In this document: one piece after another, positions 25,634 to 33,939 of the stretch | How positions within the stretch are numbered: position 1 is the first letter of the stretch | How the letters are laid out: each line of letters begins with the position of its first letter | Source: JAEZJZ01 sp050949055 | Lineage (GTDB): Bacteria; Bacillota; UBA994; UBA5500 | Direction: 5' to 3' | DNA: 64,000 nucleotides | Assembly (NCBI GenBank): GCA_050949055.1 | Contig: JBMNFA010000001.1 | Span: 372,001-436,000 of the forward strand | Position numbers and translations under genes: made by a program | The notes under the pieces: generated by a model | Database searches by the model: none | What the model saw: only the letters and a program-made list of their open reading frames with translations | Told to the model about the DNA's origin: nothing

Positions 25634-25786
25634 TGCTCTCTCTCCCCCGCTGTACTTGTTTTCCTGTTCGGCGCGGTTCCTCGCAGGGTCACCTCACCAA
25701 TGCTGCGTTTCTCTTTCTTTCTATTCTCCGCCCTGCGAAATAGTCCTTTGCCAGGGCGACGATTCTCCGCGGCAGGCTCAAAAAGA

Positions 25787-25806
25787 GAGCGGCCGCTTGG
25801 CCGCTC
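25787..25806 (-). terminator. Rho-independent terminator of miaB
   Basis: On the minus strand GAGCGGCC and GGCCGCTC pair around a 4-nt loop and are followed by TCTTTTTG. It lies 20 bp after the miaB stop. Confidence 0.85.
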
Positions 25807-25825
25807 GCTTGACAATCGCCTTCGC

Positions 25826-27157
25826 TTATTCCACCCTCGTGCCCAGCAGGTTCCAGGTCTGGGCTGCATCTATCCTCACCTGCACCACTTGCCCGCGCAG
25901 CTTTGGATCTCCTGGAAAGTGGACCAGCTTGTTGCCCCGGGTACGCCCGGTGAGGCGTTGGGGATCGTTTTTGCTGGGGCCTTCCACCAGCACTTGCTGG
26001 ATGCTGCCCACCAGCTGCTGATTCTTCTCCAAAGAGATGCCGTTTTGCAGGTCGATCAGCTCGATCAAGCGTTGCTTGCTCACCTCCGAGTCCACCTGAT
26101 CCCGCATGGTGGCTGCGGGAGTGCCCGATCGGGGCGAATAGGCGAAGGTGAACGCCGCATCGTAGCGCACCTGTTTCAGCAGATCCAATGTATCCTGATA
26201 ATCCTGCTCTGTCTCACCAGGGAAACCGACGATCAGGTCTGTGGTCAACGCGATCTCAGGCAGCGCTGCTCGTATCTGCTCCACCAGCTGCAAGTACTGC
26301 TCCCGGCTATAGCGCCGGTTCATCTGCTGCAGGATGCGAGTGCTGCCTGACTGCACCGGCAGATGCAGATGTTCCATCACATGCTCACACTCTGCCATGG
26401 CTGCGATCAGACGAGGGCTGATGTCCTTAGGATGGGAGGTGGTGAAGCGGATGCGCTCGATGCCGCTCCGATCCACCAGCCGCAGCAGGTCCGCAAAGTC
26501 CACCGCCCGGTCCAGATCGTTGCCATAGCTGTTCACATTCTGCCCCAGCAGGGTGACCTCCCGATAGCCTGCTTGCACCAACTGCTCCACCTCTTGCACG
26601 ATGCTCTCGGGCTGACGGCTGCGCTCGCGCCCCCGCACGTAGGGGACGATGCAGTAGCTGCAGAAGTTGTTACAGCCATACATGATGGTCACCCAAGCCT
26701 TGAGGCCGTCACGGCGCAGTCGCGGCAACTGTTCTTCCACCTCTCCCGCCTGCTCCAGCACCTGTACCACAGTCTCCTGACTATCCAGGGCCTCCTGCAA
26801 CAACCGGGGGAAATCGCTGATATTGTGCGTACCAAAGATGATGTCTAGGTGCGGGAAGCGCTGCTTCATCTTGCGAGCCGCCTCGGGCTGTTGCGGCATG
26901 CAGCCCCCCACCGCCAGAATCAGGTTGGGGTTCTGCTGCTTGAGGCGATACAGCTGGCCGATCTTGCCGTAAACCCGCTGCTCGGCATGATCACGCACCG
27001 CGCAGGTGACTAGCAGGACCAGGTCTGCCTGTTCTTCGTCATCAGTCTCAACATATCCCTGATCCGCCAGTAAGCCCGCCAGTACCTCTGCATCATGCTC
27101 GTTCATCTGGCAGCCATAAATGAGAGTCTTATAGCACAATTGCCCTTTTTCGTTCAT
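25826..27157 (-). CDS. miaB: tRNA 2-methylthio-N6-isopentenyladenosine synthase MiaB
   Basis: MiaB is a radical SAM methylthiotransferase acting on i6A37 of tRNA. The N-terminal UPF0004 domain has the three auxiliary-cluster cysteines (YGCQMNEHD, VTCAVRDHA, GGCMPQQ). The SAM motif is MYGCNNFCSYC and the TRAM domain is at the end (RLTGRTRGNKLVHF). At 443 residues it is standard. The start is the ATG at 27157 with GGGGG 8 nt away. The N-terminal NEHDAE and GNDLD-type signatures fit MiaB rather than RimO, which is present separately at 62796. mutS/mutL, often next to miaB, are not here. Confidence 0.93.
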   Translation of the reverse strand: MNEKGQLCYKTLIYGCQMNEHDAEVLAGLLADQGYVETDDEEQADLVLLVTCAVRDHAEQRVYGKIGQLYRLKQQNPNLILAVGGCMPQQPEAARKMKQRFPHLDIIFGTHNISDFPRLLQEALDSQETVVQVLEQAGEVEEQLPRLRRDGLKAWVTIMYGCNNFCSYCIVPYVRGRERSRQPESIVQEVEQLVQAGYREVTLLGQNVNSYGNDLDRAVDFADLLRLVDRSGIERIRFTTSHPKDISPRLIAAMAECEHVMEHLHLPVQSGSTRILQQMNRRYSREQYLQLVEQIRAALPEIALTTDLIVGFPGETEQDYQDTLDLLKQVRYDAAFTFAYSPRSGTPAATMRDQVDSEVSKQRLIELIDLQNGISLEKNQQLVGSIQQVLVEGPSKNDPQRLTGRTRGNKLVHFPGDPKLRGQVVQVRIDAAQTWNLLGTRVE

Positions 27158-27349
27158 GTCTCGCACCCCCTAGCTAAGATTGTACCCATAGAAGTAGTGC
27201 TTAGCAATTAAGCGATGCTGACTGGAGGACAGGAACTCATGCGCGGGCAGAGTTGTGGGATGCGATCAAACGAGCAAAGTAGAACCCAAAGGAGCCTAAA
27301 GCAGTAACCCACCGGGTGGCGGGTTCTGTTTACTGCGACAGGTCGCCTG

Positions 27350-28243
27350 CTATGGGAGGCGAGCTAGCGCCAGCTGCGCAAACCAGTCCAACTGGTGATA
27401 CATCTGCTGCTCTTTAACTGGATCGAGGCCCCAAGCACGAATAAAGGGAGCGACATTGATCACTGCTAATAGATCCCACAATGGCAGTCGGAAGCAGTCA
27501 ACATTCATCGCGCGCGAGTAATACTCAGTGAACTGCAGCATGGCGCGAGGCCCCAGTGCCCAGAGCATCTCCAGCCGTGCGTTAGCCAGATCAGATAATG
27601 GATCCCCGATGGCAGCAGCGTCCCAATCGACGATCGCCACTATCCGCCCCTTGCACCAGAGTACGTTGCCGGGCCAGTAGTCACCATGCAGCAACACGGA
27701 TGGATTCGCACTACCCTCAGGCAGCGAGCGCTTCAAGGCGTGGATGACCTGCAGTTCCAGTGGACTGGATCCCAGCCAGCCCCGCGCACGGTCGAAGATC
27801 GATTGAGCCGTCACACGAGATAGACAGTTAAGGTTGTCTATGCTCGAGCCGTGGATCTGCGCCAACTGCGTTGCCAACTGCTGCAAATATGCTGGCTCAT
27901 CGGCAGGATTGAACTCAGTCTTCCCCGGCACATACTCCATAACCAGCAGGTTTGGACTGACGCTCTGATCCAAAAAGACCGGCCGCGGCACGGCCAGTCC
28001 CTCTGTCCACAACTTCTGCAATAGTCGAAACTGATCGCTCGGCAGATGCGGATTGCGGCGCAGATTTTGCTGGCTGTGTTGGCGCACGACCAGCCGCTCT
28101 TCACTGCCATCAGCCAACAGCAGTGTCAGCATACTCACCTGCGCGGAGATCCCTCCCTCCAGCGAGCGCAATGCAAGCGGCTTGCTGCCCGGCCTGATGC
28201 GCTGAGCCAACTGCCACATTGCGTCGGTCTCGCGAATTTCCAT
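27350..28243 (-). CDS. Aminoglycoside-phosphotransferase-fold kinase
   Basis: This 297-residue protein is of the APH (PF01636-like) family. It has the Brenner motif LLHGDYWPGNVLW with the catalytic aspartate, and the metal-binding IVDWDAAAIGDPLSDLAN. The N-lobe is GGISAQVSMLTLLLADGSEERLVVRQ. Such proteins phosphorylate small molecules (aminoglycosides, choline, macrolides, sugars) and the substrate cannot be told here. The start at ATG 28243 has GGTGAGAAT upstream. Single gene on the minus strand, divergent from the small plus-strand gene at 28372. Confidence 0.8.
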   Translation of the reverse strand: MEIRETDAMWQLAQRIRPGSKPLALRSLEGGISAQVSMLTLLLADGSEERLVVRQHSQQNLRRNPHLPSDQFRLLQKLWTEGLAVPRPVFLDQSVSPNLLVMEYVPGKTEFNPADEPAYLQQLATQLAQIHGSSIDNLNCLSRVTAQSIFDRARGWLGSSPLELQVIHALKRSLPEGSANPSVLLHGDYWPGNVLWCKGRIVAIVDWDAAAIGDPLSDLANARLEMLWALGPRAMLQFTEYYSRAMNVDCFRLPLWDLLAVINVAPFIRAWGLDPVKEQQMYHQLDWFAQLALARLP

Positions 28244-28371
28244 AGCGTATTCTCACCTCCACCGACGGACGTGGGCAAGTATGATAACCAATTATATCAT
28301 GCGCGGCAAACAGAAGCATCGGTTGACCAACGCAGCAGTTGGCCAGACTATTCGTTAAAGGAGGGTTTTGC

Positions 28372-28587
28372 GTGCAAAAAGACATCCGACGTCGCATCGT
28401 CTCTGTTCGCAGGGATGGGCAAGGCGAAGTCAACGGATTCGAATTGGACGATCACACGGTGGTGGACTACCAGAGCGCCCTGCAGTTGGCGAAGCACGGC
28501 GAGCTCAAGGGGGTGCATGTACACCGGGAAAACGGACGGGAAGTGATTACCTACGAGGATGTGCCACAAAGTAACCGTCAGTGGTAG
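28372..28587 (+). CDS. DUF3892-like small protein
   Basis: This 71-residue soluble protein has the pattern IVSVRRDGQGEVNGFELDD ... DYQSALQLAKHGELKGVHVH, which resembles the DUF3892 family of small uncharacterised proteins. AAAGGAGGG precedes a GTG at 28372 by 7 nt, so the longer frame starting at 28339 is rejected. Its function is not known. It is divergent from the phosphotransferase gene. Confidence 0.75.
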   Translation: MQKDIRRRIVSVRRDGQGEVNGFELDDHTVVDYQSALQLAKHGELKGVHVHRENGREVITYEDVPQSNRQW

Positions 28588-28749
28588 CAATAGCGCAACA
28601 CTCAGCGGTTCACGAGTAGCATCGCGAAACAGATATTTCGCCTGAACCACCTAACAAGCACGAAGCAAGCGAGTTCTCTCGCTACACCCAAGCCTTACTC
28701 ATTGGCCGCTGCTTGGCGACATAGAGTGATCTGAAAGAGGTGATCGCTT

Positions 28750-29268
28750 ATGTCCAGGGCAGCGGCCCTAGTTTTGCTGGTGATCCTGATCACCATAGGC
28801 GTCTGGTTCTACCTGCCGCCAACCGCCAGTTCCGTGGTGGTCTTCTATCGTCAGGTACCTGCCGATCCAGCCTTGGCGCAAACGGGGCAGCTCCAACCGG
28901 TTTTCTGCCAGACGGGAGCCTGGACCCTGAGTGTGGAACAGCTGACGCTGTCCGCCCAGGCTGCTGGCCTGCTGAAGCTGCGGGCGGGCCAGCCAAAGCT
29001 GGATGTTTCGCTGTTGCTCTCCAGCGAGGAGGGTTCACCAGGCAACCCTCCTTCTCTAACGTTGCGTCTGATTGACGATAGCGGGCGGGAATATGCCGAG
29101 GCTAACTTGTCGGAATGCGGGGCGGCGGAGGCTAGCGAAGGTCGGATCGCGGCGTGGCGCTACCGGTTCTGCTGTCCTTCGCTGGCAGCAGGCACGCGCA
29201 GTATCAGCATTCTCGCCCAGCTGGATAACCTGACTTTCTGCCTGCCTCAGCTGTCGCTGCCGCGGTAG
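28750..29268 (+). CDS. Hypothetical membrane-anchored or secreted protein
   Basis: This 172-residue protein has an N-terminal hydrophobic segment (about 4-21, ALVLLVILITIGVWFYL) and an extracytoplasmic body with four cysteines (in VFCQTGAW, LSECGAAE, RFCCPSLA) and one more near the C-terminus (LTFCLPQL). GAGGTGATC precedes the ATG at 28750. I do not recognise the body; beta-sandwich-like stretches are suggested by alternating hydrophobic residues. It stands between the DUF3892 gene and the Mn catalase gene on the same strand. Confidence 0.65.
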   Translation: MSRAAALVLLVILITIGVWFYLPPTASSVVVFYRQVPADPALAQTGQLQPVFCQTGAWTLSVEQLTLSAQAAGLLKLRAGQPKLDVSLLLSSEEGSPGNPPSLTLRLIDDSGREYAEANLSECGAAEASEGRIAAWRYRFCCPSLAAGTRSISILAQLDNLTFCLPQLSLPR

Positions 29269-29349
29269 TTGTTTTTTGTGGTATCAACTGCATCGCCACA
29301 GTCGGTTCGGGGATATTATGCCTGACAACCCTGAAAGGAGATGCAGGCT

Positions 29350-30015
29350 GTGTTTAAACACGACAAAAGGTTGTTGCATGAGGTGAAGGTGGAACGTCCC
29401 AACCCCCAGTATGCTGCTATGCTATTGGAGCAGGTGGGCGGAGCGAACGGAGAATTGAAAGCGGCAATGCAGTACATCTCCCAGTCTTTCCGGATCAAAG
29501 ACCCGGCGATAAAAGACCTGTTCCTGGACATCGGTGCCGAGGAACTGAGCCACCTGGAGATGGTATCCACCATGGTGAATATGCTCAACGATCATGATGT
29601 GGATGCCAGCCAGCAGGACAGCGGCACGATCGAAGCGCACGTGCTCTACGGACTGAATCCAGCCCTGACCAACGCTTCCGGCTATCCGTGGAACGCCACC
29701 TATGTGAATGCTACCGGCGATCTGGTGGCCGACTTGCTATCCAACATGGCCGCAGAGCAGCGCGCCAAGGTGGTCTACGAGTATCTATACCGGCAGATCG
29801 ATGACCGGGGAGTGCGCCACACTATCGACTTCCTGCTGAACCGGGAGGAAGCGCACAATGCCCTGTTCCGCGAAGCATTGGAAAAGGTGCGTGACACCGG
29901 CTCCAATCGCGACTTCGGGACAACAGAAGACGCCCAGTACTACTTCAATCTGTCCACGCCAGGGCGCTATTTTGCCAATCCGAACACGTCTCCTCAAAGG
30001 CGAGCAGACCGATAG
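29350..30015 (+). CDS. Manganese catalase
   Basis: This 221-residue non-haem dimanganese catalase decomposes hydrogen peroxide. Glutamate and histidine ligands of the di-Mn site are visible: E35 in GGANGELKAAMQY, E65 and H68 in GAEELSHLEM, a later E in AAEQRAKVVYEYL, and the E/H pair in NREEAHN. The family opening MFKH corresponds to a GTG at 29350 with AAAGGAG at 8 nt; the ATG at 29341 abuts the Shine-Dalgarno and is less likely. It could be vegetative or of the spore-coat CotJC type. It suggests occasional oxygen exposure. Confidence 0.9.
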   Translation: MFKHDKRLLHEVKVERPNPQYAAMLLEQVGGANGELKAAMQYISQSFRIKDPAIKDLFLDIGAEELSHLEMVSTMVNMLNDHDVDASQQDSGTIEAHVLYGLNPALTNASGYPWNATYVNATGDLVADLLSNMAAEQRAKVVYEYLYRQIDDRGVRHTIDFLLNREEAHNALFREALEKVRDTGSNRDFGTTEDAQYYFNLSTPGRYFANPNTSPQRRADR

Positions 30016-30039
30016 CAGAAAGACGGAATCTAACGCGAT

Positions 30040-30078
30040 AAATGGCGTGCCCCAAATTGCTCCTGGGGCACGCCATTT
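30040..30078. terminator. Bidirectional terminator
   Basis: A perfect 14-bp stem, AAATGGCGTGCCCC with its complement, ends in TTTTTC on the plus strand and TTTATCGCG on the minus strand. It sits between the convergent Mn catalase and decarboxylase genes. Confidence 0.9.
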
Positions 30079-30080
30079 TT

Positions 30081-31571
30081 CTAGTTTGCCACCCGAACCG
30101 GGTGCTCCACCGCGTAGCTGAGCACGCGCAGGTAGTTGAGCTCGGGGTCTTCAGTTCCTTGCAGATGGCTGCGCTTGGCCTTCAGCACCTGGATGCATTC
30201 GATCACCTCGTCGGTGACCCTCTCTCCGGTACAGATCAGAGGAATGCCTGGCGGATAGGCCATCACGTTCTCTGCCGCCACCAATCCCCGCGATTGCTCC
30301 AAAGGTACGGCATAGGAGTCAAGATAGAATGCCTCCCGCGGCGGCACCACCACTTCCGGCAGCCGGGCGGGTAGGAACGGGAGTTCCGTCAGAGGCGCAG
30401 CTCCGCGGTGAGATTGCACCAGCTCTCGTACGGCTGTCACCAGGCGTTGCATGCTCTGCTCGGTGTCACCGACAGCGCCCACCGCCAACACGTTATATAG
30501 ATCAGATAGCTCCACCTGTATGCCAAACTGTTCGCGCAATAGGCGCTCAGCTTCAAAGCCGCTGATGCCCACCTGGCGCAGGTTGATCACCAACTTGGTG
30601 GGATCGTATTGCCAGCAGCCAGCCGAACGGTCCAGTTCGTTGCCGGGAACGTAGACACCGGGAATCTGGTTCAACTGCTGACGGGCAGCGTTGCAGAGAT
30701 CGATCGTCCGCTGCCACAGCTGATGCCCGTGCAGAGCCATCCGGCGGCGAGCAACGTCCAATGAGGCCAGCAGTACGTACGAGGGGCTGGTGGTGGACAT
30801 CAAATTCAGCACCTGCTTCACCCGATGGGGTGCCACCTGCGGCGAATTGACCAACAGCATGGAGCTTTGGGTCAGCGAGCCCAACAGCTTGTGGGTGCTG
30901 GCTGCACACATATCCGCGCCTGCGGCTGCTCCCGACAGCGGCAGCGACGAGTGAAAGTGGAAATGGGCACCGTGGGCTTCATCCACCAGCACCACCACCC
31001 CGCGCCGGTGGGCCAAATCAACGATGGTTGCCAAATCGGAGGCCATGCCATAGTAAGTGGAGTTGATAATGAACACTGCCTTGGCGTCGGGATGCTCCTG
31101 TAAAGCTGCCTCCACCGTGGCAGGCGTTACCCCCATGGCAAATCCCAGCCGATCGCTTACTTCCGGCTGAATGTAGACAGGAATGGCTCCAGACAGAGCC
31201 AAAGCGCCGTTGACCGATTTGTGAGCGTTTCTAGGAAGGATGATCTTGTCCCCAGGCTGGCAGACGCTCATGATCATCGCCTGAATCCCGCTACTGGTGC
31301 CGTTGACCAGAAAATTCACTGCCTGCACACCATAGAGGTCGGCGGCGAGCGCTTCCGCTTGTTTGATCACGCCGCGGGGATTGGCTAAGCAGTCGACCTG
31401 TTCATGCACGGTGACGTCGATAGCCAACAGATTTGGTCCCAGGTACTCGGTCAGTTCAGGGCAGCCTACCCCCTGTTTGTGTCCAGGGACATGAAAGGAA
31501 ACCACCTTGTCTGCCTGATACTGCTGCAAGGCAGAGAAAAGCGGCGTAGAATTCTGGTCAAGCTGGTACAT
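30081..31571 (-). CDS. Orn/Lys/Arg decarboxylase
   Basis: This 496-residue PLP enzyme belongs to the fold-type I Orn/Lys/Arg decarboxylase family (short YaaO/SpeA-like form). It starts FSALQQYQADKVVSFHVPGHKQG, has DEAHGAHF before the cofactor and the Schiff-base lysine K228 in STHKLLGSL. Arginine decarboxylation (agmatine for polyamines) is the usual activity in Bacillota, but lysine or ornithine cannot be excluded. The start is ATG at 31571, downstream of GGGGGG; a GTG five codons earlier lies within that site. It is alone on the minus strand between two plus-strand blocks. Confidence 0.87.
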   Translation of the reverse strand: MYQLDQNSTPLFSALQQYQADKVVSFHVPGHKQGVGCPELTEYLGPNLLAIDVTVHEQVDCLANPRGVIKQAEALAADLYGVQAVNFLVNGTSSGIQAMIMSVCQPGDKIILPRNAHKSVNGALALSGAIPVYIQPEVSDRLGFAMGVTPATVEAALQEHPDAKAVFIINSTYYGMASDLATIVDLAHRRGVVVLVDEAHGAHFHFHSSLPLSGAAAGADMCAASTHKLLGSLTQSSMLLVNSPQVAPHRVKQVLNLMSTTSPSYVLLASLDVARRRMALHGHQLWQRTIDLCNAARQQLNQIPGVYVPGNELDRSAGCWQYDPTKLVINLRQVGISGFEAERLLREQFGIQVELSDLYNVLAVGAVGDTEQSMQRLVTAVRELVQSHRGAAPLTELPFLPARLPEVVVPPREAFYLDSYAVPLEQSRGLVAAENVMAYPPGIPLICTGERVTDEVIECIQVLKAKRSHLQGTEDPELNYLRVLSYAVEHPVRVAN

Positions 31572-31596
31572 CTGGATACCCCCCACAATAATGAGC

Positions 31597-31625
31597 TGCT
31601 AGTTGCTGCGCAACAAATCACTACA
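31597..31625 (+). repeat. Degenerate single copy of the GTTGC/GCAAC hairpin
   Basis: TGCTAGTTGCTGCGCAACAA followed by ATCACTACAAT resembles the conserved half of the 69-71 bp repeats. It is followed by two short hairpins of unrelated sequence (ATGAGC...GCTCTCAT at 31627 and GTTCTcctAGAAC at 31648). It lies directly upstream of the decarboxylase gene. Confidence 0.5.
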
Positions 31626-31928
31626 ATATGAGCGCTGGAGCTCTCATGTTCTCCTAGAACATGCTGCGATGTTCATTGCGGTAGCTTCCTCGACTGTACC
31701 AGCGAGCTGGCCAAGGCTTTGTCAGCACCTTGACTTGAACACAGAGAATATTAAAGCACGGGCGAGCGCAGTTGGCAATGCCTTTCTGCGCATATGAAGG
31801 TAAAAGTTAAGGGAAGATGATTGCAGAGAGGGTCCGTAGTCCAACAAGAGCACTAGTGACTCACTTGTGATTTACCTGGAAAAACGCTTGTTTCAATTTG
31901 CGTCCAAAGAACCAACCTTAGCTAAATG
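31626..31928. other. Divergent intergenic region
   Basis: The spacer separates the decarboxylase (minus) and transketolase (plus) genes. Apart from the short hairpins noted at its start I see no gene, RNA or repeat in it; open frames lack ribosome sites. Confidence 0.4.
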
Positions 31929-31937
31929 TGATATAAT
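31929..31937 (+). promoter_or_regulatory. Extended -10 promoter of the transketolase operon
   Basis: TGATATAAT (TG, one base, then a consensus TATAAT at 31932-31937) forms an extended -10 element. No good -35 is seen 17 bp upstream, which extended -10 promoters can tolerate. Transcription would start near 31944. Confidence 0.7.
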
Positions 31938-31940
31938 ATA

Positions 31941-31955
31941 TCGGGTTATACCCGA
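31941..31955 (+). promoter_or_regulatory. Palindromic operator candidate at the transketolase start site
   Basis: TCGGGTTATACCCGA is a perfect 7-1-7 inverted repeat covering the predicted start of transcription. The half-like string TATACCC recurs at 31961-31967. A repressor bound here would block the transketolase operon. No candidate regulator is adjacent. Confidence 0.55.
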
Positions 31956-31990
31956 AGTAGTATACCCTAATTGGGAAAGGAGACGAGCTC

Positions 31991-32809
31991 GTGCAACCAA
32001 ACCTCCAGCAATTGCAGCAAACCTGCGTTGAGGTCAGGCGTGATATAGTCCGCATGACACATGCTGCTGGCTCTGGCCACCCCGGAGGCTCGCTGTCAGC
32101 AGTGGAACTGATGGTCGGTCTGTACTTTGACAGACTGCGCCATGATCCAAAACACCCCGAATGGGCGGATAGGGATCGTTTTGTGCTGTCCAAAGGACAT
32201 GCCGCCCCTGTACTTTACAGTGTGCTGGCCCGCAGTGGCTATTTCCCCGTTGAGGAACTGCTCACTCTGCGCAAGTTCGGCAGCCGTCTGCAAGGACACC
32301 CCAACATGCTAGTTTTGCCTGGACTGGATAACTCCAGCGGTTCGTTGGGACAGGGGCTTTCACAGGCCAATGGAATGGCTCTGGCTGGCCGCCTGAATGG
32401 ACAGGATTTCCGGGTTTATTGCCTGCTGGGCGATGGTGAACTGCAGGAGGGTCAGGTATGGGAAGCAGCCATGACCGCTGCCCATCGGAAACTGGACAAT
32501 GTCTGCGCCCTGGTGGACTACAACAACCTGCAGATCGACGGATATGTGTCCGACGTGAAAGGAGTTCACCCGTTGGTGGAGAAGTGGCAGGCTTTCAATT
32601 GGCATACCATTGAAATCGACGGTCACGATATCAGCCAGGTGCTGACCGCCTATGAAGAAGCAGCTCAGACCAAAGGAAAACCCAGCGTGATCATCGCCCG
32701 CACCATCAAGGGTAAAGGCGTGTCGTTCATGGAAGACCAGGGCGATTGGCACGGCAAAGCGCCTAACAAGCAACAGCTGGAGCAGGCGCTGGCAGAGTTG
32801 GGTGAATAA
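31991..32809 (+). CDS. Transketolase, N-terminal subunit
   Basis: This 272-residue half transketolase binds the diphosphate of thiamine pyrophosphate. Visible motifs are AAGSGHPGGSLSAVELMVGLYF, SKGHAAPVLYSVLA and the TPP motif GDGELQEGQVWEA...VDYNNLQIDG. The GTG at 31991 has AAAGGAG 8 nt upstream. It works with the C-terminal subunit encoded 159 bp downstream. Split transketolases are common in anaerobic Bacillota and archaea. The enzyme interconverts pentose and hexose phosphates and supplies ribose and erythrose phosphates. Confidence 0.94.
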   Translation: MQPNLQQLQQTCVEVRRDIVRMTHAAGSGHPGGSLSAVELMVGLYFDRLRHDPKHPEWADRDRFVLSKGHAAPVLYSVLARSGYFPVEELLTLRKFGSRLQGHPNMLVLPGLDNSSGSLGQGLSQANGMALAGRLNGQDFRVYCLLGDGELQEGQVWEAAMTAAHRKLDNVCALVDYNNLQIDGYVSDVKGVHPLVEKWQAFNWHTIEIDGHDISQVLTAYEEAAQTKGKPSVIIARTIKGKGVSFMEDQGDWHGKAPNKQQLEQALAELGE

Positions 32810-32824
32810 TTAGCGGCTGATTGT

Positions 32825-32948
32825 TGCTGCCACACAATCGCTTCATTCAGTTAGTTCGCAAGTCGCTGCGCGACTTGATAGCAGTACAAACCGATGGTTG
32901 CTTGCGCAACAATCACTTTATTTAGTTCGCAAGTTACTCCGTAACTTG
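32825..32948 (+). repeat. 71-bp tandem hairpin repeat with compensatory changes (two copies)
   Basis: Each copy has a conserved part (GATNGTTGCTNGC...CAATCNCTT) and a variable hairpin after TTAGTTCGC. The hairpins are AAGTCGCtgcGCGACTT in the first copy and AAGTTACtccGTAACTT in the second. Two base pairs changed from C-G to T-A on both sides, so the stem is preserved. The TAGTTCGC motifs are 71 bp apart (32852 and 32923). The array separates the two transketolase genes. It is the same family as at 231 and 11721. Confidence 0.85.
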
Positions 32949-32968
32949 CCTGGAAGGGGGACAACGAA

Positions 32969-33904
32969 GTGACAAAGAAGCCAACTCGTGATGGATATGG
33001 CGAGGGACTGCTCCACCTGGGCAAGCACAACCCCGATGTGATAGTGATGGACGCCGATGTGGCCAAGTCCACCCGTAGCGATTGGTTCTGGAAAGAGTTT
33101 CCTGAACGCTTCATTGACATGGGCATTTCCGAGCAGGACATGCTGGGAACAGCCGCCGGTCTTGCCCTGACCGGCAAGATCCCTTTTGTCTCTACTTATG
33201 GCGTTTTTCTAGCTGGTCGGGCATGGGATCAGATTCGTACCACCATCTGTTATACGAATCTGAACGTCAAGCTGGGCGGCGCTCATGGCGGCATTTCGGT
33301 GGGACCGGATGGGGCGACCCATCAGTCGCTGGAAGAGATCGCCTTGATGCGCGTGTTACCCAACATGAAACTGATCGTTCCTTGTGACGCTATCGAGACC
33401 AGGAAGGCCACCATTGCCGCGGCTAGCATTCCAGGCCCGGTCTATCTGCGTTTTGCGCGGGAAGCTACTCCAATCTTAACCACAGAGGACGACGAGTGGG
33501 TTTTTGGCAAGGCAACGACCATGCGACCGGGTAACGACGTGACCATCATCGCCTGTGGCCCCATTCTGGCCGAGGCACTGACAGCCGCCGAGCAGCTGCA
33601 GCAGTCAGGGATCAGCGCCAGGGTGCTGAACATGCATACCATCAAACCGTTGGATGAAGAGGCAATTCTCTTGGCCGCCAAAGAGACCGGTGCCATCGTC
33701 ACTGCCGAGGAGCACCAGGTGAATGCTGGATTGGGCGGCGCGGTGGCCGAGGTGCTGGTCAAGCATCAGCCGGTCCCGGTGGAGATGGTTGGAATCATGG
33801 ATACTTTTGGCGAATCCGGCACAGCCGATGAGTTGATGGAGGCGTATGGGCTGTCCAGTAAGAGCATTGTGGCAGCCGTAAAGCGAGCCATTAAGCGCAA
33901 GTAA
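32969..33904 (+). CDS. Transketolase, C-terminal subunit
   Basis: This 311-residue half carries the pyrimidine-binding domain (residues 1-180, with DADVAKSTRSDWF, FIDMGISEQDMLGTAAGLAL and the glutamate that activates TPP). A C-terminal transketolase domain follows (NMHTIKPLDEEAILLAAKETGAIVTAEEH). GGGGG precedes the GTG at 32969. It pairs with the N-terminal subunit encoded upstream; the gap of 159 bp, filled by tandem hairpins, is unusual because such halves normally abut. Confidence 0.94.
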   Translation: MTKKPTRDGYGEGLLHLGKHNPDVIVMDADVAKSTRSDWFWKEFPERFIDMGISEQDMLGTAAGLALTGKIPFVSTYGVFLAGRAWDQIRTTICYTNLNVKLGGAHGGISVGPDGATHQSLEEIALMRVLPNMKLIVPCDAIETRKATIAAASIPGPVYLRFAREATPILTTEDDEWVFGKATTMRPGNDVTIIACGPILAEALTAAEQLQQSGISARVLNMHTIKPLDEEAILLAAKETGAIVTAEEHQVNAGLGGAVAEVLVKHQPVPVEMVGIMDTFGESGTADELMEAYGLSSKSIVAAVKRAIKRK

Positions 33905-33939
33905 ACACTAATTCTAAGGGAGAAAGGGGTAAGTAGCGG

